Of a stretch of DNA of 64,000 nucleotides, positions 7,541-17,659 are shown one piece after another. Each line of letters starts with the position of its first letter. The stretch's first letter is position 1. Source of the DNA: Celeribacter naphthalenivorans (lineage in GTDB: Bacteria > Pseudomonadota > Alphaproteobacteria > Rhodobacterales > Rhodobacteraceae); contig NZ_JAIVLK010000001.1 in the NCBI RefSeq assembly GCF_020524585.1, positions 496,001 through 560,000 of the forward strand, given 5' to 3'. The notes below the pieces were generated by a model. It worked only from the letters and a program-made list of their open reading frames with translations, had not been told where the DNA came from and did no database searches. Made by a program: the position numbers and the translations under genes.

Positions 7541-8949
7541 TGGGGGCTGTGAGGCTTTGGACCTCGGAAGAGGCGGCACAGGCGACGGGCGGTCGGACGA
7601 CGACATCTTTCGAGATCACCGGCATTTCCATCGACACCCGCACGATCCAGCCGGGTGATTTGTTCGTTGCGTTGAAAGACATCCGTGACGGTCACGACTT
7701 CGTCGCGCAGGCCTTGGAAAAAGGCGCCGCCGCCGCTTTGGTGTCGCGCATTCCCGAGGGCGTGGCAGAGGATGCGCCGCTGTTGATCGTGGACGATGTG
7801 TTGCCCGCTTTGGAGCGCCTTGGGGCCGCTGCCCGCGCCCGCGTTGAGGGCAAGGTCATCGGCGTCACCGGCTCGGTGGGCAAAACCTCGACCAAGGAAA
7901 TGCTGCGCGCGATCCTCTCTGAGCAGGGCAAAACCCATGCCGCAGAGGCCAGCTACAACAACCATTGGGGCGTGCCTTTGACGCTCGCGCGCATGCCGAA
8001 AGACACGGAATTTGCCGTCATCGAGATTGGCATGAACCACCCCGGCGAGATTGCGCCTTTGGCCGAACTCGCGCGCCCGGATGTGGCGATGATCACCACG
8101 GTCGCCCCCGCCCATATGGCGGCTTTTGAGAGCTTAGAGGGGATCGCCCGCGAAAAAGCCGATATTTTCAAAGGGCTTGTGCCGGGAGGCGTGGCCGTGT
8201 TCAACGGCGATCTCGATGTGAATGACATTCTGGCGAGCGCCTGGGACGGGGACAGCATTCGCTTTGGCGAGGACGAAACCTGTGCCGCGCGGCTTATGTC
8301 GGTCGAGCTGGACGACGGCTTCACACGCGGCGTGGCGGTGATCGACACGGATCATGTCGATTTCACGCTTTCGACCGCCGGGCGGCATTTCGCGGCCAAT
8401 GCGGTGGGCTGCCTCGCCGTCGCCTATGCCTTGGGCGCGGATGTCGAAAAGGCCGCCCACGATCTCACGCTTTGGGCACCGCCCGAGGGGCGTGGCGCAC
8501 GCGAAGCGATCTCTCTGCCCGTCGGTGCGCCGGTCGAGTTGATCGACGATGCCTTCAACGCCAACCCGACCTCCATGGCCGCTGCCCTTGAGGTGCTGGC
8601 CAAGGCCCAGCCGCATGACACCGGGCGCCGGATCGCCATTCTGGGCGATATGTTGGAGCTGGGCGAAAAGGAAAATGCGATCCACGAAGGGATTGCGGCG
8701 CTGCCGTGGTTTGCCACCGTCGATGCTGTCCATTGTGTCGGGCCTTTGATGCGCGCGCTCTACGATGTGCTGCCCGAAGGGCGGCGCGGCGAATGGTTCG
8801 AGACCGCGAAAGAGGCGGTTCCGGCGCTGACGGCGCTGATCGGGCCGGGCGATGTGGTGCTTGTGAAAGGCTCCAAAGGATCGAAAGTCAGCCTTCTGGT
8901 TGACGCGCTGCGGGAATTGGGACAAGTGCCACAGCACTCTGACAAATAA
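7540..8949 (+). CDS. murF: UDP-MurNAc-tripeptide:D-Ala-D-Ala ligase MurF
   Basis: MurF completes the pentapeptide by adding D-Ala-D-Ala (supplied by Ddl) to UDP-MurNAc-tripeptide. The 469-residue product has the ATP loop GSVGKTS at 111-117, the block NNHWGVPLTL and IEIGMNHPGEI, and the Mur ligase C-domain with AILGDMLELGE. The ATG at 7540 overlaps the murE stop. The last codons and the stop lie inside the first of three 24-bp repeats (8926-8985), so the extreme C-terminus (QVPQHSDK) may be recently acquired or variable. Confidence 0.97.
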   Translation: MGAVRLWTSEEAAQATGGRTTTSFEITGISIDTRTIQPGDLFVALKDIRDGHDFVAQALEKGAAAALVSRIPEGVAEDAPLLIVDDVLPALERLGAAARARVEGKVIGVTGSVGKTSTKEMLRAILSEQGKTHAAEASYNNHWGVPLTLARMPKDTEFAVIEIGMNHPGEIAPLAELARPDVAMITTVAPAHMAAFESLEGIAREKADIFKGLVPGGVAVFNGDLDVNDILASAWDGDSIRFGEDETCAARLMSVELDDGFTRGVAVIDTDHVDFTLSTAGRHFAANAVGCLAVAYALGADVEKAAHDLTLWAPPEGRGAREAISLPVGAPVELIDDAFNANPTSMAAALEVLAKAQPHDTGRRIAILGDMLELGEKENAIHEGIAALPWFATVDAVHCVGPLMRALYDVLPEGRRGEWFETAKEAVPALTALIGPGDVVLVKGSKGSKVSLLVDALRELGQVPQHSDK

Positions 8950-8985
8950 GTGCCGCAGCACAGGAAAGAATGCGTGCCATCGCAC
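8926..8985. repeat. Three GTGC-N4-GCAC dyads spaced exactly 24 bp apart
   Basis: GTGCCACAGCAC (8926-8937), GTGCCGCAGCAC (8950-8961) and GTGCCATCGCAC (8974-8985) repeat with a strict 24-bp period across the murF stop codon (8947-8949) and into the murF-mraY gap. Each is a small dyad with 4-bp arms. A helical period near 24 bp would place the dyads roughly on one face of the DNA. Function unknown: operator array, RNA hairpins or a minisatellite-like repeat. Confidence 0.75.
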
Positions 8986-9021
8986 AGGATGAAGCACGGT
9001 GATGAAAGGTAAGTTGAGCGC

Positions 9022-10104
9022 ATGTTGTATTGGATTTCGGGCCTCTCCGACGGTGGGGACTTTTTCAACCTGTTTCGCTACATCACCATGCGTTCGGGCG
9101 GGGCGTTTTTCACCGCGCTGATCTTTGCGATGTTCTTTGGCCGCCCGCTGATCGACCTGTTGCGGCGTCGTCAGGGCAAGGGCCAGCCGATCCGCGATGA
9201 CGGTCCCGAAACCCATTTCGCGAAAGCTGGCACGCCCACGATGGGCGGCTTGCTGATCCTGACCGCTTTGCTGATTTCCACGCTGCTCTGGGCGCGGCTC
9301 GACAACCCCTATGTCTGGATCGTGATGTTCGTGACCTTTGGCTACGGGCTGATCGGCTTTGCCGACGACTACGCCAAAGTGTCGAAATCCAACACCAAAG
9401 GCGTGTCGAGTAAGGTGCGGCTTTTGCTGGGCTTCGTGATCGCTTTGATCGCCTCCGTGTGGTCCACCATGGTGCACCCGGAAGAGCTGCAATTCCAACT
9501 GGCGCTGCCGGTGTTCAAGGATTTGCTCATCAATCTCTGGTGGTTCTTCATTCCCTTCGCGATGATCGTCATCGTGGGCGCCGCCAATGCGGTGAACCTC
9601 ACCGATGGGCTTGATGGTCTGGCGATCATGCCGGTGATGATCGCCGCCGGAACTTTGGGCGCGATTGCCTATGTCGTGGGCCGTGTCGACTTCACCGATT
9701 ATCTGGGCCTGCACTATGTGCCGGGCACCGGCGAAATCCTCGTCTTTACGGCTGCTTTGATCGGCGGGGGCCTTGGGTTCCTGTGGTTCAACGCGCCGCC
9801 TGCTGCCGTGTTTATGGGCGACACCGGGTCTTTGGCCTTGGGTGGCTCCTTGGGGGCGATTGCCGTCGCCACGAAACACGAGATCGTTCTGGCCATCGTC
9901 GGCGGCTTGTTCGTGGTCGAGGCCCTGTCGGTGATCATTCAGGTGCTCTACTTCAAACGTACCGGCAAACGAGTCTTCCTGATGGCGCCGATCCATCACC
10001 ATTACGAGAAAAAAGGCTGGTCCGAGCCGACCATCGTGATCCGCTTCTGGATCATCTCTCTGGTACTGGCGCTGATCGGTCTGGCGACGTTGAAACTGCG
10101 GTGA
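9022..10104 (+). CDS. mraY: Phospho-N-acetylmuramoyl-pentapeptide transferase MraY
   Basis: MraY is the integral membrane enzyme that transfers phospho-MurNAc-pentapeptide to undecaprenyl phosphate, making lipid I. The 360-residue product has about ten membrane segments and the expected motifs: GTPTMGG, the aspartate pair in [27 protein letters not shown] and the C-terminal [15 protein letters not shown] histidine motif. It follows murF by 72 bases that hold a 24-bp repeat array, and a terminator lies right after it. Confidence 0.98.
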   Translation: MLYWISGLSDGGDFFNLFRYITMRSGGAFFTALIFAMFFGRPLIDLLRRRQGKGQPIRDDGPETHFAKAGTPTMGGLLILTALLISTLLWARLDNPYVWIVMFVTFGYGLIGFADDYAKVSKSNTKGVSSKVRLLLGFVIALIASVWSTMVHPEELQFQLALPVFKDLLINLWWFFIPFAMIVIVGAANAVNLTDGLDGLAIMPVMIAAGTLGAIAYVVGRVDFTDYLGLHYVPGTGEILVFTAALIGGGLGFLWFNAPPAAVFMGDTGSLALGGSLGAIAVATKHEIVLAIVGGLFVVEALSVIIQVLYFKRTGKRVFLMAPIHHHYEKKGWSEPTIVIRFWIISLVLALIGLATLKLR

Positions 10105-10110
10105 AATGAG

Positions 10111-10134
10111 AGGGGGCCAAGGCCCCCTTTTTTG
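10111..10134 (+). terminator. Terminator between mraY and murD
   Basis: GGGGGCC-aa-GGCCCCC (10112-10127) is followed by six T residues. It sits 7 bases after the mraY stop, inside the dcw cluster, and so should reduce read-through from the upstream genes into murD. Confidence 0.8.
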
Positions 10135-10155
10135 AGTATTTGAACAGCAAAGGAG
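10131..10155 (+). repeat. Copy of the recurring TGAGTATTT...CAGCAAAGGA word
   Basis: TTTGAGTATTTGAACAGCAA plus AGGAG. Similar words occur at 37273, 39603-39625 (complement) and on both arms at 55959-56024. The last bases of this copy form the Shine-Dalgarno sequence of murD. Confidence 0.6.
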
Positions 10156-10163
10156 CGAGCGCG

Positions 10164-11561
10164 ATGATCCCTGTGCTCGGATACGAAGATAGAAAAGTGG
10201 CCGTACTGGGCCTTGGGCGCTCGGGGCTTGCGACGGCGAAGGCCTTGGAAGCCGGGGGTGCCGAGGCGCTGTGTTGGGATGATTCCGTCGAGGCGCGGGA
10301 GCGGGCGGAGGCTGAGGGATTCACCATCCACGATCTGCACAAAGCGGGCGCCTTCGAGGGTGTGGCCTGTCTCGTCGTCTCGCCCGGCATTCCGCATCTC
10401 TACCCTGAGCCGAACAAGGTGATCGCGCTGGCGTGGGACGCAGGCGTGCCGGTCGACAATGACATCGGGTTGTTTTTTCGCTCTCTGGGCCAAGGCGACT
10501 GGATGGAGCATGACACCCCGCCGCGCGTCATTGCGGTGACCGGGTCGAACGGCAAATCGACCACTTCGGCGCTGATCCATCATATTTTCGAGGAAAACGG
10601 CACGCCCTGTCAGCTCGCGGGCAATATCGGGCGCGGGGTGTTGGACATTGAGCCGCCCGAGGAGGGCGAGGTGATCGTGCTGGAGTTGTCCTCCTATCAG
10701 ACCGATCTGGCGCGCGCTTTGACGCCGGATGTGGCGGTGTTTACCAATCTCTCGCCGGATCATCTCGACCGTCACGGCGGCATGGGCGGTTATTTCGCGG
10801 CCAAGCGTCGGCTGTTTGCCGAGGGCGGGCCGGACCGTGCCGTGATCGGTGTGGACGAAACAGAGGGGCGCTATCTGGCGAACCAATTGGTCGAAAGCCC
10901 TGAGGATCTACGCCTCATTCGCGTCTCGTCCGGTCAGAAACTCTCTGGTCCCGGGTGGAACATCTTTGCCCGTAAAGGCTTTCTGTCGGAGTATCGCAAG
11001 GGCAAGCAAACCGCCTCGATCGACCTTCGCGAGATGGACGGTCTGCCCGGCGCACACAACCATCAGAATGCTTGCGCCGCCTATGCCGCCGCCCGCGCGC
11101 TGAACCTGTCGCCGAAGGGCATCGAAGCCGCTTTGCGCAGCTTCAAAGGTCTGCCGCATCGCTCGCAGCTTGTGCGTGAGTTGAACGGTGTGCGCTATGT
11201 GAACGACTCGAAAGCCACCAATGTGGACGCCGCCGCCAAGGCGCTTCAGGCCTTTCCCCGCATCCGCTGGATCGCGGGCGGGCTTGGCAAGGATGGTGGG
11301 ATTGAGGATTTGAAGCCCTTCTTGGGATCGGTCTCCAAAGCCTATCTGATCGGCTTTTCGGCCCGCGATTTCGCGCTTCAGATCGGTGACACACCCTATG
11401 AGATTTGCGAGACCATGGAGGTGGCCGTCGCCAAAGCCGCGGCTGAGGCCGAGGAGGGCGAGACCGTGCTTTTGGCCCCTGCCGCCGCGTCCTTTGACCA
11501 GTTCCCGAATTTCGAGAAACGTGGCGAAGCCTTTGCGGCAGAGGTCGAAAAGCTGGGTTAG
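10164..11561 (+). CDS. murD: UDP-MurNAc-L-alanine:D-glutamate ligase MurD
   Basis: MurD adds D-glutamate to UDP-MurNAc-L-Ala with ATP. From the ATG at 10164 the product is 465 residues. AAGGAG at 10150-10155 lies 8 bases upstream and fixes this start. The N-domain begins [12 protein letters not shown], the ATP loop is GSNGKST at 127-133, and [10 protein letters not shown] is in the C-domain. It is separated from mraY by a terminator, so it probably has its own promoter or relies on read-through. Its stop codon overlaps the stop of the convergent transporter gene. Confidence 0.97.
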   Translation: MIPVLGYEDRKVAVLGLGRSGLATAKALEAGGAEALCWDDSVEARERAEAEGFTIHDLHKAGAFEGVACLVVSPGIPHLYPEPNKVIALAWDAGVPVDNDIGLFFRSLGQGDWMEHDTPPRVIAVTGSNGKSTTSALIHHIFEENGTPCQLAGNIGRGVLDIEPPEEGEVIVLELSSYQTDLARALTPDVAVFTNLSPDHLDRHGGMGGYFAAKRRLFAEGGPDRAVIGVDETEGRYLANQLVESPEDLRLIRVSSGQKLSGPGWNIFARKGFLSEYRKGKQTASIDLREMDGLPGAHNHQNACAAYAAARALNLSPKGIEAALRSFKGLPHRSQLVRELNGVRYVNDSKATNVDAAAKALQAFPRIRWIAGGLGKDGGIEDLKPFLGSVSKAYLIGFSARDFALQIGDTPYEICETMEVAVAKAAAEAEEGETVLLAPAAASFDQFPNFEKRGEAFAAEVEKLG

Positions 11562-12934
11562 ATCCAGCCCAAAGCCACCCACCACAGGTAATCGAGCGGG
11601 ATGAAGACCAGCACTGTGAGAGCCGTCATCGAGAGCGTCATCTTCATCAGGTGACGCGTGCTCTCGCCCGCAAGCCCCATGGCGACGATGAGTGGTCCGA
11701 CTTGGTAGGGGAAGATCACGGTGGAAAAACCGATGACCTGCGTCATCAACACGGCTTCGAGGGAGAAACCCGTGGCCTGTGACAATTCTTCGGCCAGAGG
11801 CGTGAGGACCGCAGGCACGCCCGGCATGGTGGTGAACACAGACGTCAGCGCACCCAAGGTCGACAGAGAGAAGAAGTTGAGGAAATCCTGGCCCTGCGCG
11901 AGTGGCAGGAGGCCCACCACCTGATGCGCGATGATGGTGCCCAGGCCGGAACTGTTGACCACCGCACCAAGCGCCAAGGCACCGGAAACAAAGAGCAACA
12001 TGCCGAAATCGACCGCGCCTTTGAAGACGGGCGGCGGCACAAGACCCAGACGCGGCACCAGCAAGACGAATGTGGTCGCAAGGCCGATCCAAGCGGCGTT
12101 GATATGGTGCAACTGATCGGTGGCCCAGAAGCCGATGGTGACCAGAAGGAGCGCCATGAGGAGGATCTGTTTGCGCGACGAGGCTGGGCTGGCTTTGGGC
12201 GTTTCGACCTGAACGGGGGCGACTTTGGCGGGGAAGAAATAGAGCGTCAAAAGCACCAAAGCGATGGATTTGACCACGCCCAGCACCGGGTAATGCAGCA
12301 AGAGGTAATCGGCGTAGGAAAACTCCAGGCCAAAGACCTTATCCGCCATACCCGACAGAATGATGTTCGGAATGTTCGACGGCAGGATCGCAAAGCTGGG
12401 CATATTGGTGCCAAAGGCGATGATCACGGCGACGCCGATCCGACCTTTCGAGCCTCTCTCAAGCCCCAACATATCGGAAAGCGCCATGCCCACGGGCACC
12501 AATACGGCGGAGCGACCCAGAGACGACGGCATCACAAAGCCCAAGGCCATGCCAATCACCATGAGCCCCCCGATCAGCATGGGGTAGCTTTTCGACAAAT
12601 GCGGGCGCGCGACTTCGCCGATCTGAGCCCCAAGACCGGAATGCGTGATCGCGGCCCCGATGACAAAGCCCGCGATGATCAACCACATCGCGGTCGAGGT
12701 GAAGCCAGAGAATACCACATCGGGTTCCATCAACCCTGGCAACAAAAGGGCTGTGAAAAAGAACAGCGAGGCGAGGTAGCCGGGCACGAGGCCCGTGGCC
12801 CAAAGCCCTAGCGTGACGAGGACGATGGCGAAAATCAGCGCCTGATGGGCGGCGAAGATGCCGGGGACGGTGATAGCGATCGCAAGCGCGATCAGGGTGA
12901 TGACCGCAAGGACGGCTTCTCTGAAATAGGTCAT
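11558..12934 (-). CDS. SLC13/DASS-type anion (dicarboxylate) transporter
   Basis: This 458-residue inner-membrane protein has about 11-12 hydrophobic segments. It has features of the divalent-anion:sodium symporter (ion transporter) superfamily: two inverted hairpin regions, the first with [13 protein letters not shown] and an SNIPN motif near [15 protein letters not shown], the second with [20 protein letters not shown]. The family imports C4-dicarboxylates, citrate or sulfate; which one cannot be read here. The ATG at 12934 is preferred over earlier in-frame codons because the membrane segment starts within a few residues. It is divergent from an AraC-type gene that may control it, and its stop overlaps that of murD by 3 bases. 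This gene starts the first insert that splits the dcw cluster. Confidence 0.8.
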   Translation of the reverse strand: MTYFREAVLAVITLIALAIAITVPGIFAAHQALIFAIVLVTLGLWATGLVPGYLASLFFFTALLLPGLMEPDVVFSGFTSTAMWLIIAGFVIGAAITHSGLGAQIGEVARPHLSKSYPMLIGGLMVIGMALGFVMPSSLGRSAVLVPVGMALSDMLGLERGSKGRIGVAVIIAFGTNMPSFAILPSNIPNIILSGMADKVFGLEFSYADYLLLHYPVLGVVKSIALVLLTLYFFPAKVAPVQVETPKASPASSRKQILLMALLLVTIGFWATDQLHHINAAWIGLATTFVLLVPRLGLVPPPVFKGAVDFGMLLFVSGALALGAVVNSSGLGTIIAHQVVGLLPLAQGQDFLNFFSLSTLGALTSVFTTMPGVPAVLTPLAEELSQATGFSLEAVLMTQVIGFSTVIFPYQVGPLIVAMGLAGESTRHLMKMTLSMTALTVLVFIPLDYLWWVALGWI

Positions 12935-13008
12935 GTATACTCCTGCGCTTGGGGAGGGGGAGTGGGCGCTGGCGGGTGGCGGGCGCGCGTTGCGAAAGAT
13001 GTAGTAAA

Positions 13009-13036
13009 AATGTCGGAAATGCGGTAGAGCGACATT
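13009..13036 (+). promoter_or_regulatory. Dyad directly upstream of the AraC-type gene
   Basis: AATGTCG (13009-13015) and CGACATT (13030-13036) form a perfect 7-bp dyad with a 14-base gap that ends at the base before the AraC start codon, in the 102-bp space shared with the divergent transporter. It could be an autoregulatory operator or an RNA hairpin masking the start region. Only the symmetry is seen. Confidence 0.35.
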
Positions 13037-13831
13037 ATGCCAAATCATGTCGAATACCTGCCAAATCCGGACGCGCCGCCCACAGGCATCGGATTCGACC
13101 TCACGCCCGGGCGTCCCGTCATCGCCCGGCGCGAGGAATTTCGCGGGGGCTACGCGGTCGAGCCGCACAGCCATCCGCGCGCGCAATTGGCCATGTGTTA
13201 CAACGGCGTGATGCGGTTGCAGGCGGGCGAAGATGTCTGGATCATCCCGCATAAACACGCGATCTGGATACCGCCCGATGTCGAACATCAGCTCAGCACG
13301 CAATCTGCCGTTCTGACCCATCATCTCTATGTCGCGCCGCCCTATGTGACCCGCGCCGGGCTGCCGCAAGAAATGACTGTGCTGCGCACCTCACCGCTGT
13401 TGCGGGGCGTCGTGGAACGCATGGTCGAGGGCGGGTTGACGCGGGCGGAGGTGCGGCGACTGGCCTGGGTGGCTTTGGATGAAATCGGACGGTTGAGGCC
13501 CGCAGCGATGCACCTGCCGGGTGGGCGCGATCCGCGTCTTGTGGCGGCGATGGGCATCTTTTTGCGCCACCCGGAAGAGCGGCGGGGATTGGCGGAGATC
13601 GCCCATGAGGTCGGGACCTCGGAACGGACTTTGGCGCGGTTGTTCGTGACGGAAACCGGCAAGACCTTTCGCGACTGGCGCGCGCGGCGTCGGATTTTGT
13701 TCGCGCTCGAACGGCTGGAACAGGGCGAAAGCAGCACCGATCTGGCGGCGCATCTGGGCTATTCCAGCCCCTCGGCTTTTATCGCCGCTTTCAAACGCGA
13801 TTTGGGCGTGCCGCCCTCGGCGTTTCGGTGA
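13037..13831 (+). CDS. AraC-family regulator with N-terminal cupin sensor
   Basis: A 264-residue transcription regulator. The N-terminal half is a cupin-type ligand domain (EPHSHPRAQLAMCYNG at about 43-58, then IIPHKHAIWIPPDVEHQL). The C-terminal half has two helix-turn-helix motifs: LAEIAHEVGTSERTLARLF at about 188-206, and the second ending in LGYSSPSAFIAAFKRDLG. The divergent DASS transporter is the obvious target, which is inference from position. The effector is unknown. Confidence 0.88.
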   Translation: MPNHVEYLPNPDAPPTGIGFDLTPGRPVIARREEFRGGYAVEPHSHPRAQLAMCYNGVMRLQAGEDVWIIPHKHAIWIPPDVEHQLSTQSAVLTHHLYVAPPYVTRAGLPQEMTVLRTSPLLRGVVERMVEGGLTRAEVRRLAWVALDEIGRLRPAAMHLPGGRDPRLVAAMGIFLRHPEERRGLAEIAHEVGTSERTLARLFVTETGKTFRDWRARRRILFALERLEQGESSTDLAAHLGYSSPSAFIAAFKRDLGVPPSAFR

Positions 13832-13836
13832 GGTGG

Positions 13837-14076
13837 TTACTTTTGATGGTTTTTCATAGAAGCCAGACCCCAGACGTAGCCGACCGGAAACATGAAACAA
13901 GGGAGCCAAGTTGAAAGAGCTGAATAGCGCCGCGACTCGACCCACCAGTCGGGGCGAAAAATTAGCAAATAGAGCGCAAACGCTTCCAAACTCAAACATA
14001 ATGCCGTGAAAGATCGGACTTGCTTAGGTCTTTCTCGCAGTGCCCACTGAATATTTAGCTTCAACGTCCTGATCAC
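13837..14076 (-). CDS. Small membrane protein of unknown function
   Basis: A 79-residue open frame with two hydrophobic segments (about residues 26-42 and 55-72) starting at a GTG with AAGG about 8 bases upstream. The DNA is more AT-rich than its neighbours, which suggests recent acquisition or relaxed selection. I do not recognise a family. It lies between the AraC gene and the lactate dehydrogenase gene, and it may not be a real gene. Confidence 0.45.
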   Translation of the reverse strand: MIRTLKLNIQWALRERPKQVRSFTALCLSLEAFALYLLIFRPDWWVESRRYSALSTWLPCFMFPVGYVWGLASMKNHQK

Positions 14077-14121
14077 TTAAATATCCTTGGTTGAATGGCC
14101 TTCGGCGTCAGACCTTTCTCT

Positions 14122-15123
<1,002 letters not shown>

Positions 15124-15325
15124 TCAATGATGACGGACAATAAGGTGGATCAATTCGCGTTTTGGCATGTCTCGACAGAGATGTCGGCAAATCCCTGCCT
15201 TTATGGCGTTTCATCGCTCTGAGGCCACAATCTGTAGTGGCGCAAAGCCGGAAAAGTCGCTATTCTGAACAAATCAGACCCGGAAAACCGGGCGTAAAAA
15301 TGATAACGAGGCAGTAGGCGGTATC

Positions 15326-16495
15326 ATGACAGAAATGGTGTATGGCTCGGCGCCGATGCGCGTGGGAGAGCCGATCTTGCCGCGTTGGTGGCGGACAATC
15401 GACAAATGGACGCTGTCCTGCGTCTTTATTCTTTTTGGTGTCGGGCTTTTGCTCGGGCTCGCGGCCTCGCCGCCTCTGGCCGAAAAGAACGGTTTCACGG
15501 ACCTGTTCCACTACGTCAAACGTCAGGCGTTTTTTGGCTCTGTCGGGCTGATGGTGATGATCGGCATCACCATGATGGACCCGGCCAAAGTGCGCCGTTT
15601 CGCGGTCGTGGGTTTTGTCCTCGCGCTTTTCTCGCTGTTTCTTCTGCCCGCTTTTGGCACGGATTTCGGCAAGGGCGCGACGCGGTGGTTCTCGCTTGGC
15701 TTTGCCGCTGTGCAGCCGTCGGAATTCCTGAAACCCGCCTTCGTCATCACCTCCGCCTGGCTCATGGCCGCCGGTCTTGAAATCGGCGGGCCTCCGGGGC
15801 GGATGTATTCGTTCCTGATCACCTCTCTGGTGGTGATCCTCTTGGCGCTGCAACCGGATTTCGGGCAGGCCTCTCTCATTCTCTTCGCTTGGGGCGTGAT
15901 GTATTTCGTCGCCGGCGCGCCGCTGACGCTCTTGGTCGGCATTGCTGGCCTCGTCGTTCTGGGCGGCACCTTCGCCTATAACAACTCCGAACACTTCGCG
16001 CGCCGCATCGACGGGTTCCTGAACCCGACGATCGATCCCACGACCCAGATCGGCTATGCCACCAACGCCATCCGTGAGGGCGGCTTCTTTGGCGTCGGCG
16101 TGGGCGAGGGGACCGTGAAATGGTCGCTGCCCGATGCGCATACCGACTTTATCATCGCGGTCGCCGCCGAAGAATACGGGCTGATCCTCGTGCTCGTGAT
16201 CATCGCGCTTTACGCGACCATCACCGTGCGCTCGCTCTGGCGTTTGCTGAAGGAACGCGATCCCTTCATCCGCCTTGCGGGCACCGGGCTGGCCTGTGCC
16301 TTTGGCATTCAGGCCTTTATCAACATGGGTGTGGCTGTGCGGCTTTTGCCCGCCAAAGGCATGACCCTGCCGTTTGTGTCCTATGGCGGTTCGTCCTTGA
16401 TCGCGTCTGGTATCGCGCTTGGTGCACTGCTGGCCTTTACCCGCACCCGCCCGCAGGGCGAGATCGGTGACATCCTGATCCGTCGCGGCCGCTGA
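15326..16495 (+). CDS. ftsW: Septal peptidoglycan glycosyltransferase FtsW
   Basis: FtsW is the SEDS-family polymerase that makes septal glycan strands from lipid II together with FtsI. The 389-residue membrane protein has about ten segments and the SEDS motifs: GATRWFSLGFAAVQPSE, QPDFGQA with the catalytic-region Asp, the large loop with RRIDGFLNPTIDP, DAHTDFIIAVAAEE, and FVSYGGSSL near the C-terminus. The 271 bases upstream (15055-15325) hold no gene; they must contain the divergent promoters of ftsW and ldh. Confidence 0.97.
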   Translation: MTEMVYGSAPMRVGEPILPRWWRTIDKWTLSCVFILFGVGLLLGLAASPPLAEKNGFTDLFHYVKRQAFFGSVGLMVMIGITMMDPAKVRRFAVVGFVLALFSLFLLPAFGTDFGKGATRWFSLGFAAVQPSEFLKPAFVITSAWLMAAGLEIGGPPGRMYSFLITSLVVILLALQPDFGQASLILFAWGVMYFVAGAPLTLLVGIAGLVVLGGTFAYNNSEHFARRIDGFLNPTIDPTTQIGYATNAIREGGFFGVGVGEGTVKWSLPDAHTDFIIAVAAEEYGLILVLVIIALYATITVRSLWRLLKERDPFIRLAGTGLACAFGIQAFINMGVAVRLLPAKGMTLPFVSYGGSSLIASGIALGALLAFTRTRPQGEIGDILIRRGR

Positions 16496-16525
16496 GCTTT
16501 CGCAGATATATAAAAGAGGTTCCAA

Positions 16526-17623
16526 ATGACCCAAGCCCCCCTTCTTGTCATCGCCGCTGGCGGCACCGGCGGACATATGTTCCCGGCGCAGTCTCTGGCC
16601 GAGGTGATGCTGGCGCGGGGGTGGCGGGTCAAACTTTCGACCGACGCCCGTGGCGCGCGCTACACCGGCGCCTTCCCGCAGGCGGTGGAGATCGAGGTCA
16701 TGCCCTCGGCCACCTTCGCGCGCGGAGGCCTGGCGGCCAAAGCGATGGTCCTGCCGCGCATCATGGGCGGCGTGTTCAAGGCCATGTCGAACTTCATGCG
16801 CGACAAGCCCGCCGTGGTGGTGGGCTTTGGCGGCTATCCGGCGATCCCGGCGGTGGCGGCGGCGACACTGATGAAACTGCCGCGCATGATCCACGAACAG
16901 AACGGCATTCTGGGCCGGGTCAATCAGGTCTTTGCCAAGCGCGTCGACAAGATCGCCTGCGGCACATGGCCGACCACGCTGCCCGAGGGCGTCGAGGGGG
17001 TCTACACCGGCAATCCGGTGCGTGGCGCGATTTTGGAAAAATACGCAGCGCCTTACATCGCGCCCGGCGATTATCCGATGGAAATTCTGGTGATGGGCGG
17101 CTCGCAAGGCGCGCGCATCCTGTCTGATGTGGTGCCCGAAGCCATCGCGCGCCTGCCGGAGCGGATGCTGGCCAATCTGCGCATCAGTCAACAGGCCCGC
17201 GCCGAAGACCTCGACCGCGTGACCGAATTCTACCAGATGCGCGGCATTCAGGCCGATGTGCAGACCTTCATCCATGACGTGCCGAAGCGCATGAGCGAGA
17301 GCCAATTGGTGATCACCCGCTCGGGCGCCTCGTCGGTGGCGGATGTGTCCGTAATTGGACGCCCTGCGATCTTCATCCCCTTCGCGGCGGCGACGGCAGA
17401 CCATCAGACCGCGAACGCGCGCGGGCTCGTGGAGGCGAACGCGGCGATCATGATCCCCGAAAGTAAGCTGACGCCCGAGAGCCTTGCCGAGCAGATCGAA
17501 AACGTGCTGAGCCACCCCGACGGCGCCTTGATGATGGCGCAGGCGGCGCTGTCTGTGGCGAAACCGCAGGCGGCCGAAGATTTGGCGATGCTGGTCGAAG
17601 ATCTGGCTTTTAGAAAAAAATGA
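16526..17623 (+). CDS. murG: UDP-GlcNAc:lipid I N-acetylglucosaminyltransferase MurG
   Basis: MurG adds GlcNAc to lipid I on the inner face of the membrane, giving lipid II. The 365-residue GT-B enzyme has the N-terminal GGTGGH motif (residues 12-17), [19 protein letters not shown], the glycine-rich MGGSQGARI and SGASSVADV of the UDP-GlcNAc site. It lies 30 bases after ftsW and 36 before murC on the same strand. Confidence 0.97.
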   Translation: MTQAPLLVIAAGGTGGHMFPAQSLAEVMLARGWRVKLSTDARGARYTGAFPQAVEIEVMPSATFARGGLAAKAMVLPRIMGGVFKAMSNFMRDKPAVVVGFGGYPAIPAVAAATLMKLPRMIHEQNGILGRVNQVFAKRVDKIACGTWPTTLPEGVEGVYTGNPVRGAILEKYAAPYIAPGDYPMEILVMGGSQGARILSDVVPEAIARLPERMLANLRISQQARAEDLDRVTEFYQMRGIQADVQTFIHDVPKRMSESQLVITRSGASSVADVSVIGRPAIFIPFAAATADHQTANARGLVEANAAIMIPESKLTPESLAEQIENVLSHPDGALMMAQAALSVAKPQAAEDLAMLVEDLAFRKK

Positions 17624-17659
17624 CAGCCTGAAAAGGCGAGAGACGAGTGAGACGATAAG

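Noticed and set aside
8926-8985. CRISPR array
   Set aside because: The repeats are only 12 bases with 12-base spacers, three copies, and one copy is coding; no cas genes are near.
8134-10002. A 622-codon open frame on the complement of murF and mraY
   Set aside because: It crosses two certain genes and has the His/Arg/Gln bias of an antisense shadow.
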